A DNA stretch of 64,000 nucleotides from Dromaius novaehollandiae (Eukaryota; Chordata; Aves; Casuariiformes; Dromaiidae). Made by a program: the position numbers and the translations under genes. Positions 1 to 13,745 of the stretch are shown in pieces. The stretch covers positions 38,725,835-38,789,834 of the forward strand of contig NC_088102.1 in the NCBI RefSeq assembly GCF_036370855.1, written 5' to 3'. The notes below the pieces were generated by a model, which saw only the letters and a list, made by a program, of their open reading frames with translations, was not told the origin of the DNA and did not search any database. How positions within the stretch are numbered: the first letter of the stretch is position 1; every line of letters begins with the position of its first letter.

Positions 1-3000
1 TTAGGTATGCAAGTCATAACTATAAGAGGAGGGGATTTCTGTGTGGGAGGGAACAGAATGATTCAGCTTGTCTCGTCAGCCTTATGAAACAAAACGTCTA
101 AACAACAGACTGTGCTTTTGCTATGTAGCCATTCATTTCCCTGCCTTTATTTTGCATAGCCATAACCGCAGTGCACTGGGACCTTGGCATCAGCGCAGCA
201 AGCCACAGGAGGATCACTCAAGTGAAGGGGAGTTTATGGAAGCATGGGGTTGACCTAAGGACTCTATTATCATTTTCCTCATTGTGAGAAATACCAGGAG
301 CATGGTCAGAGGAAGGAAGGAGAGCAAGTTCTCCCCAGGCACCTGATTCCCACCTCTTGTAACAGCTCCTTCAGACAGCTAGCATGGGAAAGTTATATCA
401 GGAATGCTGTTCCAGCTTTGGAGACTTGCCTGCTTCACAGCCAACCCAGTATCTGGAACACAGACGAGTAACTGAATCTTATTCACATAATCCCCTATTG
501 AGTCGTGCTGGTTGTTTAAAGGGGTTCGTGGACAATTCTTTTAGAATAGCCGTCAGGAACGTATTGCCCTCCTTTTCTGGGAAACTTGAGTTGCAAAGTT
601 GGATGGTAAAACATCCACAGAGGAAAAGCAGTAATTTCAAGAAAACATACTCTAGGCTCAAGTTCTACCTGAGAGCACAGTATTCATTGCTACCTTACAG
701 GTAAAAATACTTCCTGAATATTGTACTCACGCAGTAAAAATAAAATAAAATCAGGACCCTTTTTTCCTCCAGAAAACTCAGCTTTAAGGAAAATGCAAAG
801 CCATTTCAAATGTTTTAAATCATGAAAATTCACAGTGTAGGTACCAGTCTGCCCTTCCTAATGAGGCCCCTGAGAAAAATTAGTGGTTAATCATTCTTAG
901 CCGTCCATAACAAACAGTTCCATCTTATCAGTGACCACAAAAAGTAGAATGCCTTAGTCTCACTCACCCAGGGATTGGGCCAGCCCCAGCCTTCACTAAG
1001 GGCATACAGAGAATGGTTTTTAGCAAATTCCTGACAAGACAAATGGCACACACAAGACAAATACTCTTCAGCCTCATTCTTAACGGCCAGCTTAGAAAAT
1101 CAGAAGCTTGTGCACTGGTGTTATGTGACAACCCCCTATATAAATGTTATTAGATGTAGAGGTAGCATGTGGCTCTCCTAGGCTTCACTCATGTCATTAT
1201 CATGTATGAAAAGAATAAAAGTTACATTATTGTAGCCACGTTTTTATGAAGCCAGTTAAAAGGCAGTGTGTTGTGTGCCATCTTTCCAGCACTGTAGCCA
1301 CCTTCGAAAAAATGGGGAAGGGAGGGAGGCAGGCTACAGCTTGCTGTTTTAATAACATGCAAAACCTTTAAAGCTCAGGTTACAGTAAGCATTTTTGCTC
1401 AAAACTCCAACAAGGAAGAAAATAGCCTGAAGACTGTCCCTAGGACTTCAGTGGCAAACTCCCATAATGTCTGAAGTGTAATGATGAGGGACATCTATGC
1501 CAGAAGAACCTGCTAGTTGTGAAATACCAAAAACTAATACTTTTTAAATAACGAATTTTAAAATCGCCCATCTCAGAACCAATGGCAACAGCAAGCATCA
1601 CCTCACCTCATTCTGGAAGTGCCTATGGATTGACACTTACTCCATTTCTTCTGCTCTTGCAGCATCTGGGTCCTGCTGGATCATGGAGTCTATGCTGCTC
1701 TCACATGCATGCTGGTTTATGTAACAGGGTCGCTGTAGTGTGAGCTGGGCGCTTGCCAAGTCTTTTCCCAAACACTGCAGCCAAAGAAAGTGTTTTAGGT
1801 AACATGGGATGGAGCGGTTCTTGGGTCTGACCCGGTCTGGCTGTTCATATAAGGCCAGTATAAGAAAGCTCTAGTAACGCACTAGCAAAATGCCAGAGAT
1901 CATGAAAAATATAACTCCTAAGGAAGTGCAAGAACGTACAATGCATGATAAACCCAAAATAACAATGGTGAAGATGTCAAGAGTTTTGCCACTGAGGCAA
2001 AACTCAAAAGGGAGTGCAAGCAGGCCTTATGTAGCCTGTCTTTGGCCGTGCTGCAAGCAGTTTAATGAAGCAAGTTCCAGTAAATAGAGAAATTGAATGT
2101 GCCAGCATGAAGATACCATCCTCTTCACAGCACCCAAACTCTCCTCAAAATGGCATTACTTCCTTTTTCCAAAGCTATATATGACATGATGGTTCAGTGC
2201 CCTCCTAGAAATAAAATAAGGTCTATTCCTCCTCACTTTTTTATTTCAGTGAAAATATATATGTTGAGAAACCATGTGGGCACACTTTGGCATGAACCCC
2301 AATACAGACACAGATGGTGTGTCTGAATGAACGGACCACAGAGATCTCTGTGTAGGTAAGAGCATTTACCACATGTGCTACTGAGAAGTCCATGTGTGAT
2401 TCCAGGTAAAACCCACAAGACTGGCAGTAAGATGATGAGATGCAAAGATCCATTCTGGTATGTCAGAGCCTGAATGTTTGTGACACTTGGGACAGTGTCA
2501 GCATGAGTTCAAAGATGAGGCAGGCTGCAGGTTAGGAAGCAATTTCTAAATCAGTCTTTACTGCAGTTTCAGGTAGGCAGATTCAGCCCTGTTGTAAGTA
2601 TTTTGCACCTTGCACCAAACTACATATTGGCCACAGGGTTTAACATCCATAAAATCAGCTTCAGCAGAGCTCCTTTTTCTCAGTGCTGGTTACTAGAAGC
2701 ATACTTGCAGAAATCACACAAAAGACCGTGTGGGTCACTTCCCCCACGTTGAGAAATAAATTAAGGCCAAGTTAGGGGAGCTGCATACGAAAAGGAAACT
2801 AAGGGCATGAAGGGCAAAAAGGATAATGGATTCTTAAACTGACTTCAGCTTTAATATTCTGACGTTGCTTAAGGAGAAGTCAACAGGAGCTTTGCCACTG
2901 ACATCAGTGAAATGCCATTTTAAACCCTTCATTTGAGAACAATTATCTTTTTGAAAACATTAACTGAAGAAATTAATTCACTTAAAATCAGCAAAAATCC

Positions 3001-5125
3001 CATAATACTTTGCTTCATGTGTGGTCTTTCTCCTGTACTATTCCTGCATAGAGACAATATATTTTTGACAGGCAAATGGTTATTTTTTTCCTACTTTTCC
3101 ATTTTCTGCTGGCGTCTTAAAGACATCTCATTCTTGATACACATCAGATTACTAGCATGGCAATTGCTAGCTCAATAAAAACAACAAACTTCCTCCCTTT
3201 TCTTCTCTGTCTGCTCTGTAAGGATTCTAGACATCCCCAGTGCCTTGACAGCTAGCCCCTTGCTCTAACTCATGCTAGCTGCCCCCCAAAAGCCTTTGCT
3301 TATTTTTTTCTTGTTAGCTCTGTACAAGGATTTTGCCCATACTCCTCTTTATACTCCTGAATCATTTTTGGTTCTTCCCAATCATTTCATTCCCTCTGCT
3401 CCTGTGATTTATATGAGGTTGGAAGGCTGCAGATGGGGACGAGAGCCCCCGAACTTTCACTTTGGCCATTTTTGCTGCCCTTGGGGATGCCGCTGCCCTC
3501 TGATGAGGGGAAGGGAGTTCTCGGTAATGCTGTGAAGGATGTTCTCCAGAGTTGACCCGGACCCGGAAACACAGCGATTCCCTCGGAGAGGTTTCTCTTC
3601 ACAAGACTGTAGGCCCAGTTTTTGTCAAGGTTTCCTGCAGCCAGATGGTTCATGAACACTTATAAACTGCTGGTTATATACAAAAACTGGCTTTTTCTGA
3701 AGCTCAGGTGACATTTACTGTTTAACTCTCCTCCTTACCTTCTGAGTGGAAAAAAAAAAAAAATCCATGCCAAAGTTTTGGCACCTCTGCCCTTATGATT
3801 GACATTTTCCCTCCACTGCTGGGTTAAGACCTCTGCAAGTGGGAATTCCTTCTCCTGAATTAATTAACTCCTGTATTGTTATTGCCTTTGATCTACTGCC
3901 ATAGGAACAGGAGCGAGCAGTGGAAAACCTCCATTTGTGTGCATTTCTTATGCAAATAGCTCTGGCCAGAATATTAAAGGGATCATTTAGAAGATGGTGG
4001 GCAGATACATTCCCCTCCCCAAAACTGCCCTTGAGACTTTGCTCACTGTGGAAACTGCATGGGGCTGGTTACAGACCTCTAGTGGCTCTGTTTATATAGC
4101 CTGTCTAGCTTCCTAATTGCTTACCAGTACAGTATTTTGGAAAGCTGTGCAGCGATTTCCCATAAGGATTACAACATGGTGTCATTTCATCTCCTCTGCA
4201 TTTCCTATCTTGTTGTCTGTTTGTTTTATTTTCCTCATCATAACATCTGTCCCACATCTCTGAGAGATTTCACAATTGCAAACCCTCTATAAATTATGGC
4301 ATGAAGTGAACAGACTTCAGTGTTTGCTCTCCACTACTTTTTCCATGGGACATTGGGTTAGCCACCCCTTTCAAATAGGCCTTTTTTTTTTTTTCCTTAT
4401 TTATATACTGTTGTTTGCAAAAGTTGTCTTTAGAAACTGAAAAAAGATTATTTCTGTCCTTCCTGCTTGTGCCCTTTTCGACTTATCATCCTTTGAATTC
4501 CTGGTGAAACACAGACTTCTTTAAATGCCCATAGAGAAAAAAAAAATCCCTAGCCAGCTCTGTCCCTAATGGCCTACGGGGGCTCCAGATAAAGAGCAGT
4601 TGCTCATGTCTCTATTCCCCAGTGTCCGAAGGAGCCTGTGGTGGCTTTAGCATTGCGAGTACCAGCCTGCATCATGCAAGTTGAGGCTGGGTGCTGACCC
4701 AGCCTGTGGTTCCCACCAAAATGGAAGCAAGCAGAGGCTTGAACTGCACAGATCTGGAGGGCCAGCTTTTCTTGGCTTTGTAGGAGACTGTGGTTAGCAT
4801 ATGACCTTAGGAATAACCAGTGTGACAGACTTCCAGCATTATGAACTGTTTGATACTGATTAATGTCTTCAAGGCTAGCATCGTGTATCACCACAATGGC
4901 AAGGACGAGAGAGATTTAAATATAAAATAAACAATGCAGCACTTTATTTTCATAAATATGTATTTTAGTCTTCTGTGATGTCACCTGCTGCTGAAACCAT
5001 TTTCCTCCAGACCAGAAAGCAGTGTATATAGCTCCTGCAGAAGTGTTCTTCATGGCTCTCACTCATAAATGGGGGCATTACAAGTTCTCCACAATTTAAA
5101 TCTTAGTTTCCTTCAGCTGTTTGGA
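1..5125. other. Intergenic DNA, no gene recognised
   Basis: AT-rich, non-repetitive-looking sequence with short scattered frames of at most about 106 codons, none with recognisable domains. A short poly-A lies near 3750. The stretch around 2895-2925 resembles the 'gacttcagtg' type fragments of old dispersed amniote repeats, but is too short to name. No exon of RAD51B, expected on this side in mammals, was recognised. Confidence 0.6.
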
Positions 5126-6430
5126 TAGAATCATAGATTTATATAGATTTATATGGCTGGAAGGGACCTCAGAAGATCAGTTAGTCCAGACACAGGTCCC
5201 AGGGCAGGATCATTACGCTTATGTCATGCTGGATAAATGCTTGTCTAACCTCTTCCTAAACACAGAATGGCAATTCCACAGCCTCTCAGATACTCCTGAC
5301 TGCTTTATTTCTTCTAACATCTAACTCAATCTCTTTTTTTTTTTTGCAATGTAAGCTCATTAGTTGTCCTATCCATCATGGACATGGAGAACAATTTATT
5401 CCCCTTCCCAACCACTTTCACATTTTTGAAGGTGGATACCATATCTCCTCCAGCCTTCTCTAGGCTAAAGAAGCCAGTTTGTTCATTCTTTCCTCCTAGG
5501 CATGTTTTTCAAGACATCTGATTATTCCCATTGCCCTCCTCTGGGCTCTTTTTTGAGTGCAGTGCCCACAGCTGCATAAACAGAATTAACTATTCCTGCC
5601 CATATGTAGAAACTTACACCTGCCCTTACTGAAATGAATCTGGTTTTTAAGTCCATTTCTCTAAGTATTTTTTTAATTGTAATTTTATATTTCACAATGT
5701 TCCTAGTCCCCCTCCAGCTTCATAGTAGTTCAGAATTTGATAATCTCTATTCCATTGCTCAGGCTGTTTGCAATCATCTTAAATCATACTGACTCAGTAC
5801 AGATTTCCAAACAGCTCTTCTCAATCTATCTTTCACTTTTTAAAGTGTGATTAATAATAATTTTCTCTGTGATATTCCAGTCAATATTGCCTCATCCTAG
5901 AGTAGCTCCATCTAGCACAGGTTCCCTTAACTTGTCCAGCAATATCATGCTACACTGTGTCAAAAGCCTCACCACAGTCAAAATATAGGACAGCTACTGC
6001 TTCTCCCTTATCAACAAGGTTTGTTACTCTAATGAAAGGAAATTTGATCCATTTTATACAATTTGTTTTTGACAAATCTATGTTGGCCATTATTCATCTC
6101 TTTGTTTTGTTTTAGGTGCTTACAAAAAGTTTGATTGTTTGTTCCAGTATTTTTCCGGGAATTGAAGTTAAACTGAACACTCTGTAATCCCTGGCTCCTC
6201 CTCTTTTCCCCTTTTAAAGACAGGAACTACGTCTGCAGTTTTCCAAGCGCACTCTCTGGGTTCTGTAACATCCCAGAACCTATGAGGCTGTGGCTACAGC
6301 TTTTAAGATTAAATAACTGGCTGGAGTAATTACCCAGGATGAAATTCATCAGGCCCAACGGACTTGAAAAACGAAGTTGCTGAAGTATCTTCTAACCTAG
6401 TTTCTGTTCTAGTTTTGTGATCTCCCCCCC
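5126..6430 (-). mobile_element. CR1 LINE, 3' part with degenerate reverse transcriptase
   Basis: The plus strand begins with the reverse complement of a CR1 tail (GAATCATAGATTTATAT, then GGCTGGAAGGGACCTCAGAAGATCA). Further in, the minus strand translates in pieces to CR1 reverse transcriptase. DYRVFSLTSIPGKIL falls at 6145-6189, and LYFDCGEAFDTV, matching the family's YLDFxKAFDTV palm motif, within 5953-6024. A QLWALHSKK-like segment near 5550-5580 matches the region just after the catalytic domain. Stops and frameshifts separate these pieces and the catalytic FADD region is not intact, so it is a dead 5'-truncated copy of about 1.3 kb. Confidence 0.88.
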
Positions 6431-9400
6431 GTCACTGACACTGATTGCAATATATATCTGAAGTGACGACAGATGCAAGAGAGGCAGGGAACCGTTTGGG
6501 GCTCTAGCCCTGATCTGTGGATGGCCTTTTTTCTCTGCTGGACGGCACATTTTCACTGTCTGGCTCTTCCCTTTACTGCTAGAATAGCGATACAGCTGTG
6601 ACCTAAAATGATCCTATTTCGTTGCTCGGCCTTTGTGACTTTGTCCTCACATATGTAATTTCCAGTTTCTGCATGCTTTTTTTTGGAGGCCAAGGTCAAA
6701 GAAGAGCTCATGATTTATCCAGGTTGATCCACTATTCCATTTCCTATGACCTTTGTGGGTTTTGGATAGCCTGTGCTCTCTGCTGTTCTCTCCCAGGTGT
6801 TTTCTATAGCACTGAAACTTTTCACTTGCCCAAAGCCCAGATGACATACTTCTAATTACTGAATAAGTGACTTTAATGGAATCACTGCTGGTTTTTCTTG
6901 GCCTAGGAAAGAGCAGAAGCAAGAACTTTGTTTCCACCTCTTACTGGTTCTTAGGCTCCACTGGGGAATGTTCAATCTCTGCTGGTCAGTTTTCATTTAA
7001 CATACTGTCCTTACTGTGACTGATGCATGCAAACCACAAAATCTTCTAACCCAGATCTGAATTTCAGAGAGCCCCAAACTTAGAAGGGGTTACATCCAGA
7101 ATTATTCTCTAAGTTCATCTTAACTTTTAGTTAGAAAAACATCTTTTCTCATTTGGGTACATTTCATTGCTGGCTCCCCTCTCAGGTGGCCTTCCAAGCT
7201 GGAGGACAGAACAGACCAGGCTGATGGAGCAAGGAATATGTTTTTGGTTTTTTTGTTTTTTAACGTGTATGTAAAAACTCAATTCACAAGTAACATAATC
7301 ATTCTAAACTTATGCCCACACAAAAATCCTAGCTTACCTTCCTTCACTGCATTTTCTTCACATCAACAGGGATAATCAAAAGTTCGCTGCTGCTTGAGGA
7401 AGTGGTAGCTGTAACGGCAACACTGTAAATACAGCAGTACTATAATACTATAATGGTGCTCTTTCAAAAGAGCAGCATAAGCAGGCAAAAAGGGAAGGAG
7501 TTCAGACAGTCATCCTGTTGTCCAAGAGGAAGTGAACTTCAGATAGTGCTTTGGTTCCTTTTAGCTATGATTCAACATAAATGAACAGCTAAAACATCAG
7601 TCGATGGTAAGGACATGCAAGCTGGGACTTCCAGAAGTGGCCACTCAAAGGAAAGAGCAGAGAAAGCTGGCCCCTTGCCTAGCTGTGAGTCTCCGTCCTT
7701 CCCATTCTGCCGCTTTTGTTTCCAGGGCTCCTGGGCGTTCTGCGCTGTCAGCCAGTTGCCGCAGATGATAGCACAGCGCTGCGGGTGCTGTGGCTGGAGC
7801 CGGAGCGCCAGCCTCCTACCGTGCGGCCCTAGACTGAGGCAAGCTCATGACTGCTAGCTGCTGTTTAAGCCAAAGGAGCGATCTAGGTAATAAAGCAAGT
7901 AACAAACACCTTGCTGATAAACTGCAGTACGGAAACTTACACAGCACTTACAGATTGCTAGAGGTTAACACTAGAAAGGGCAAAGCGTAATGGCTGTGAT
8001 GGCCTACTGTCTAACACAGTTATTAGACAGCAATTCCTATACCAAACCCATCATTTCTGTTAAACTCTGAGTTTTCTTTTAGAAAAACATCCAATCTTGA
8101 CACAAAGATTTACACTAGTAGAAAAATTACCTCTCCTTCTCGGTCTAGGCAAATTGCACCAAGAGCAAAGTAGCCCTCTGTTTAGCCACTCGTGATGTGC
8201 CTTCTGCTCTGAATTTGTCTTGCTTTTAGCCATTGGATTTTGTTTTGTCTTGTCTTACTTCTTCCCTATGTCAAAACTCATAAACCATGTGTGACCCAAA
8301 TGACCAGAGTGTGAAGCAAAAAGGCACATTATGTACCAACTGATAAAAAGCAAGTGAGCATGACAGAGACATTGCCAGTTTTAATAAGGAATCATCAGAG
8401 ATTGCTTGTGAAGAAAGAAGGGGAAAAAATCCCAATGCTTTCAAAGTCATCTCTCCCTTCTTTCCAAGATGCAACAACCTGTCAATGCTGGCAAAGGGAC
8501 GGGGGCATTAAACCCCCAAAACAACAGACAAGTTTGCCACTGTACTGTACACCGTGCCATTGCTAACACCAGGTACACAGTGAGTAAAAAGCAATGTAAA
8601 ACCAGATAGGGGTGTGGGGTAATGGATGAGATCTCTTCTGCCAGCAAAAAACAATGGACTATCTCTTAATCTCTTCTTTACAAATTTATTTCACATTGAG
8701 CAAACAAAGCCTCACTGAACTTGCATTTGCTTACTCAGCAGGAGACTCAGAATGACTGGAGATGGGTGGAGAGAATGAAAAGGCAGCATGCTACCATTTG
8801 CATGCCCACACACACATGAATATATGAGGACCAACATTAAGTAAAGGTCCCTAGCGAACAAAGTTTCTCCCTACCAATATGTCCTGCTATCTAAAGTGAG
8901 GAACACATTTGCTGATCTGGTAAAACACTCCTTTTGCAGATACAGATTTTATTAGCAAAAACTTCCTGTTCGCTAGCATGGCTCATTCCAGCTCATCTAG
9001 GCAAAGAGACAACTGTGAAACCCTCCCATGTCTCCCCACCACCAACATACATCATCATACCTCTGGCTACAGTCCTGCTGGCACAAGTTTGTCGTGCGGA
9101 TCTGACCTATGATAGAAAGACTTGAAGAAGGAGTAATGAGGGTGGGGGATGTGCTAGATGCCGAAAACTCGATCCCTCTTCAGAAGAAATCCCTCAGCCA
9201 AAAAGGACTGGCTTACAACAGCCTGCAGAAGGATGGTCGGATACCTGAAAGAGATCAAAACAGTAAAGCTGTTCTCAGGCTGAGCTGCCATGTGGAAAAT
9301 CCTGTGCTCCTCATACGACCATGGTCCCTGTTTGCTTCTATAGCTGGAGAGGAGGGGAGAATACTAGAAGTAGGAGAAAAGCTTAATGAAAAGGATTAGT

Positions 9401-9598
9401 GCATTTAAAGGCTGACCTGGTCTTTGGAAATACCTGACTTTCACCCCTTCCAGTGTAAGTCAGCAGTCCATGCGCCTCACCTGCGTGGCAGGAGGGGAAT
9501 TCTTGGCCGGACAGAGATATTAAGGTCGGGAGAAGGACCTCCAGGCAAGGGAGGTTAACCTAATTATTTACAATAAGGGGTTCCTTTTTAATAAGAGC
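6431..9598. other. Intergenic DNA, no gene recognised
   Basis: No homology was recognised. Open frames reach only about 96 codons. A T-rich stretch lies near 7240-7262. A modest GC rise occurs near 7700-7850. Nothing supports a gene. Confidence 0.55.
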
Positions 9599-10115
9599 TA
9601 TGAGGTGGCTTTTGTAGAAACAGCCTGTTTCTATAAACATGGGGCGCATGGAGGGAAGGGACCAGGGAAATCAGCAAGAGTCTGTGGAAAGTTTCTAGCT
9701 GGGGCTGGCAGGGCTCTGCAGGGAACGTGCCGTGTGCCCTTGCTGCCCCCTCCCCTGCAGCCAGCGCCTGGCGCTGAGCTGCCTGGCAGGACTGCTCGGC
9801 AGCGCTGCCGCAGGTAGAGAAGCCTCGCCTCAAAGTGAGGGCTCATCCCACGGCTCCTGCGAGCAAGAGCAGGCAAGGGAAGGTGCTCACTTCTGTTTTG
9901 TGATCCACCATCCATCCGGACCAAAAATACAGCTCTGATAAGCAACCTGGCTAATTTTCAGATTAAAAAAAGAGTGCACTGTCAATTACTGCACTCTGTC
10001 ACTGTTGTTGCTGCCAGCAAGGGATTAAGCCCTACCCTGGTTTCTTCTGCTAAACACTGACTTTCTAAGAAGCTCCCTGATCAGATAGAGCCACTTGCAT
10101 TCTCTGGCTCTTCAA

Positions 10116-10145
10116 GGTATCTATACGTACGGTATCTATACGATA
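10116..10145. repeat. 15-bp tandem duplication
   Basis: Two adjacent copies of GGTATCTATACGTAC and GGTATCTATACGATA, identical over the first 12 bases. Confidence 0.85.
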
Positions 10146-10817
10146 TGTTATGGTGGGATCCTTGTTCTTCTGAGGCGGCAAACGCTGACCACTGTCAGAG
10201 AAAGACACTTGCCGGAGGTCCCAAGGAGAGAACTGTATGGAGTTGTGCTAGGCAGCACCCTGTTTAAATGCATGAACCTTTCTGTATCACATGCTCGCTC
10301 TGATTTTGTAATGGCTGATGCAGATCAAATAAGAAACCCTGCTTCCAAGGCAAACATTTCATATTTGAATTCACATTTGACCTCCACTCTCCCTGAGGTC
10401 TAAGTGGCCTGCTTAACTCTTTACCTTGTTATTTCTTGGGAGACTGGATGTGCTGAGAGGAGAAAATGGTAATGGGCTATGGGACCCCTCTCCTCAGGTT
10501 ATACAAAGGCCTGCAGCCTGCACTTCTGTCCAGAAGTCCTTTGCCGAGACTCCAGCTTGCTTTAAAAATGTTTAAAGCTTTGATTTGCACAAACTCTCAG
10601 GAAAACAATTGTACATTTATTGCTATCAAACATTTTGTGAGGGAGTGATCCTGGTCCCCCACTTTGATAAAAGAATTCTCCATCATGGGGGTGGCAGGGG
10701 AAAGGGAGTGAAATAAGATAACTCTGCTCAGCTGGCCTCAAGTTAATGAGCTGCTTTAGGCCTTATCATTCACCCTGTGCTTTCCCCCATTGTGAACTTT
10801 TCAGCCTCATCAAAAAG

Positions 10818-10820
<3 letters not shown>

Positions 10821-10850
<30 letters not shown>
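10821..10850. repeat. T30 homopolymer
   Basis: Thirty consecutive T on the plus strand. No recognisable retroelement body is attached, so it may be the tail of an unrecognised minus-strand insertion or simple slippage. Confidence 0.9.
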
Positions 10851-10853
<3 letters not shown>

Positions 10854-11453
10854 CAGACTCTGTTTGATCAGCCCTTTCCCCTTTCTCTCCACAATCCCCC
10901 ACATCACGCTGGAACTAGTACCACTGGAGCATGTCGGCATGCCCTAGCAACAGAGAGATTAAGGGAACGGCCAGCTCCAGAGGACGTGCTGGCTAGGACT
11001 TACTAATTAACTGCAGTGAAAGAAATGAATGAGAACGGCCCTTTCTTTCAGGCAGAGCAGGCACTAGAGGTGGATGGAGGAGTTCAGCAAAAGGAAGATT
11101 TCTCCCCCCCCATACTCAAAAACTCTGACCTAGCCTTTCTTAATAAGATTTTGTGTATATACGGAGTTTCTGGTGATGGGAAAGGCTGACTGCTGTCAAG
11201 CCTGATACAAGAAAATACACGTGGGACCCAAGTCCCACCACTCTGCCCCATCTTGAATCTGGATGTCTCAAATTGTCGGAACCCCCCTGCATCAGGTGCT
11301 GGTCCCTCAGCAGACACATGTCTACATGCAGCCACATGGTATGGGCATGCTCCAGGCTACATTTCAGAGACAGGCCTGTGGCATCACAGTCCCCTGGAAA
11401 CAGCACTCTCTGTGCCGCTGCTGTAGTGCTCTAGGGCATAAGGCACCAGTCGG

Positions 11454-11493
11454 TGATTAGTTGGTCTGCTAATTGATTAGTTGGTCTGCTAAT
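11454..11493. repeat. Perfect 20-bp tandem duplication
   Basis: TGATTAGTTGGTCTGCTAAT occurs twice head to tail with no mismatch. A third partial start (TGACTG) follows. Confidence 0.95.
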
Positions 11494-13654
11494 TGACTGT
11501 ATTTGGCACCTGGGCTTCTGAAACGATGGGACATCAGATGGTGGCAGCACCAGGCTGCGAGGCTGTGCAACGCAGGTACTGCCTCTGGAGAACGTGAGGT
11601 AGCAGAGTGAGAAAGTAAATTACGGCTCAGATATGACAAATCTGCAAATCTGCTGCAGATACAAGAATCTAGTACAGGGAGAGGAGCTAGATTTTCCATA
11701 GCTCATTAGATCCCAGGATTTTGTAATGAGACACAAGCAGTCCTCTTTGCCTATTCAAATTTTTGCATCTTTCTGGAGTCAACTTTTACCGACCATACTA
11801 GATAGTGATGAATTAGTTTCTGCAAGTTCCTTTTCTTACTAGATTGCCATTAGATCCTGTCCCTTTTTTGGTCAACCTTGGCTTCTGCTGGTAAATACTT
11901 TCTGAATTTTGAAATCCTTGTGACATCGCTCTTTTTTCCTAACCATTACTCTTTATTCTTGCTGCTTCTGCACTTTCTGATTAGGACTGGAACTGGAAGC
12001 GAAACTGCTGAAATTCCACAAGAGAAGCACTTGTGATATTTCTGGCCTGATCAGGAAGTGCCAGATATGTTGACAGAGAGCAACTTCTTGTAATTCTCCA
12101 GCCCATTTTGCTAGTGCAGAAATCTTAGCTAAATTGGGTATGTCTAAAAAATGTTCCAACTTGGAGGTTTATCCAAACCGAACAGACATTTCTTCAAATG
12201 AACTCTCGTAACTCAGCTGGGATGGGGCTTTCCTCATGCCCCACACTGAAGTTAGGCCAGAATGCAGATAGTAGCACTGCTTTTGGGGCATCCATGAGGA
12301 GCACAGGACAGGGGAAGCTGGGGACACCCTGCTGTTGAGTGGCTAGAGTTAGGCTCCAGTTTTGGTCTGTTCTCCATTTTGCTCTGTGAATCTTCCACGC
12401 TCTTCTGTAGAGTGGCACAACCACGACAGCTTGGTCAACTCCACAGAAAGCAACATCCATGGTGTGCAAAACTTCTCTGGAGGAGGAGAGTCTGGAGCCC
12501 AGGACCTTCATCTCCTGGGCAACTGCAGTAAATGCCAGCCTGCCATTCAGAAAGCATCTGTGGAAGCCCCATCCCACACAGATGCCTTCCCATCATTTGG
12601 CACACTGAGCCCGGAGGGGCTGGAGGCATCCACGGGCATCCGCGGGTGCAGACGCAGCCTGGGGCACAGCCCCTCCAGCTGGCGGGGATACGTGCTGGTG
12701 TGCTCAACATACAGTTGCTGTGAGTCATGAGGTGTCTGTGCCTCTCCACAGGGAGCTCAGCTGCTGGTGTGTGTGCTCTGAGTCATCCCAGCAGCCTCCG
12801 TGCCTACGGTTTGGGGGTTTTCTTAGGCCTTCTTCTGCCCTCATGCGATGTCTGAAGCAGGTAGTCTGGACACTGCCCCAAACAACGTGCTTGGCAATAG
12901 AGCGGGCAGGCTGATTCATGGTCTTTGTCAGATCCACTAGATTGCTCCTCTTCCTTTTTCAAGCACCAGAAAACACAGTGTAGGGTACAGCGTGTTACTG
13001 ACTTGGGGAAGGACTAGATGACTAATTAGCTCTTTCTCAACTTTGCTGTTAGTGATACGTGAGCCTCCCCAAATAAATCATAGTCAACAACACTGAAAAC
13101 ATTTCTGAAACAAAATACCACTAATAAGGAATCTAAAATGCTGCACCTCACTCTGAAAATGTGGTTTTTCTCTGAAAAGAGACTATGGAAAAATGGTACT
13201 ATCTTACAAAACAGCTCCTTCTGCGTATTAAGCCTTGGATCTGCTGGTATTAGAGACAAAGTCAGATTTTATTGCTTTTTATTTCTTTTAGCCCTGCAGC
13301 ACCAAAACAGATGAGCCAGATAATGAACTGCAGAATGTTCTCTTTCTTGAGCACAAGAACTGATTTTTCTTTTTTTACTATATACCTTATCAGCCCTAAT
13401 TTTGCTAACACACTGTAAGCCATACATAGAATTTTGTAGCTTCATAAAGCTTGCAATTTTTTGTCCAGGTCTACCATTTTTCAGAATAATCTCTATGGAC
13501 TTTAATTGAATTTGTGTGGCATGCTTTTGATTTTATCCTCTTAAATTTTGTGATATCTTGCCTAATGTGTTTGTATGGAATCATTTTTCAGAGGAGTCCT
13601 ATGCTTGAAAAATGCTCCTAATTGTAATGGTCTGATGTCTGTGAAGAATTCCAG

Positions 13655-13745
13655 AGTTGTAGATTCCCAAGAGAAACAGAAAAGGCTTAAGTGACTTGCT
13701 GCAGAGATTATTTCATGGCAGTTCCAACTCATCATATCTCAAACG
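13655..13745 (-). mobile_element. MIR-like SINE fragment (weak)
   Basis: The plus strand AGAGAAACAGAAAAGGCTTAAGTGACTTGC resembles the reverse complement of the MIR core (gaaactgaggc...gaggttaagtgacttgcc), followed by a diverged right part. Short and old. Confidence 0.4.

Larger units (their letters stand above)
9599..13654. other. Intergenic DNA with a small GC-rich patch and tandem duplications
   Basis: A GC-rich patch at about 9640-9870 gives several overlapping short frames on both strands, typical of composition and not of coding. The rest is non-coding, with two short tandem duplications and a T30 tract listed separately. Frames near 12194-12749 overlap on both strands and have no domain. 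Confidence 0.55.

Noticed and set aside
2880-2930. Fragment resembling old 'gagctttgccactgacatcagtg' sauropsid repeats
   Set aside because: Too short to assign to a family.
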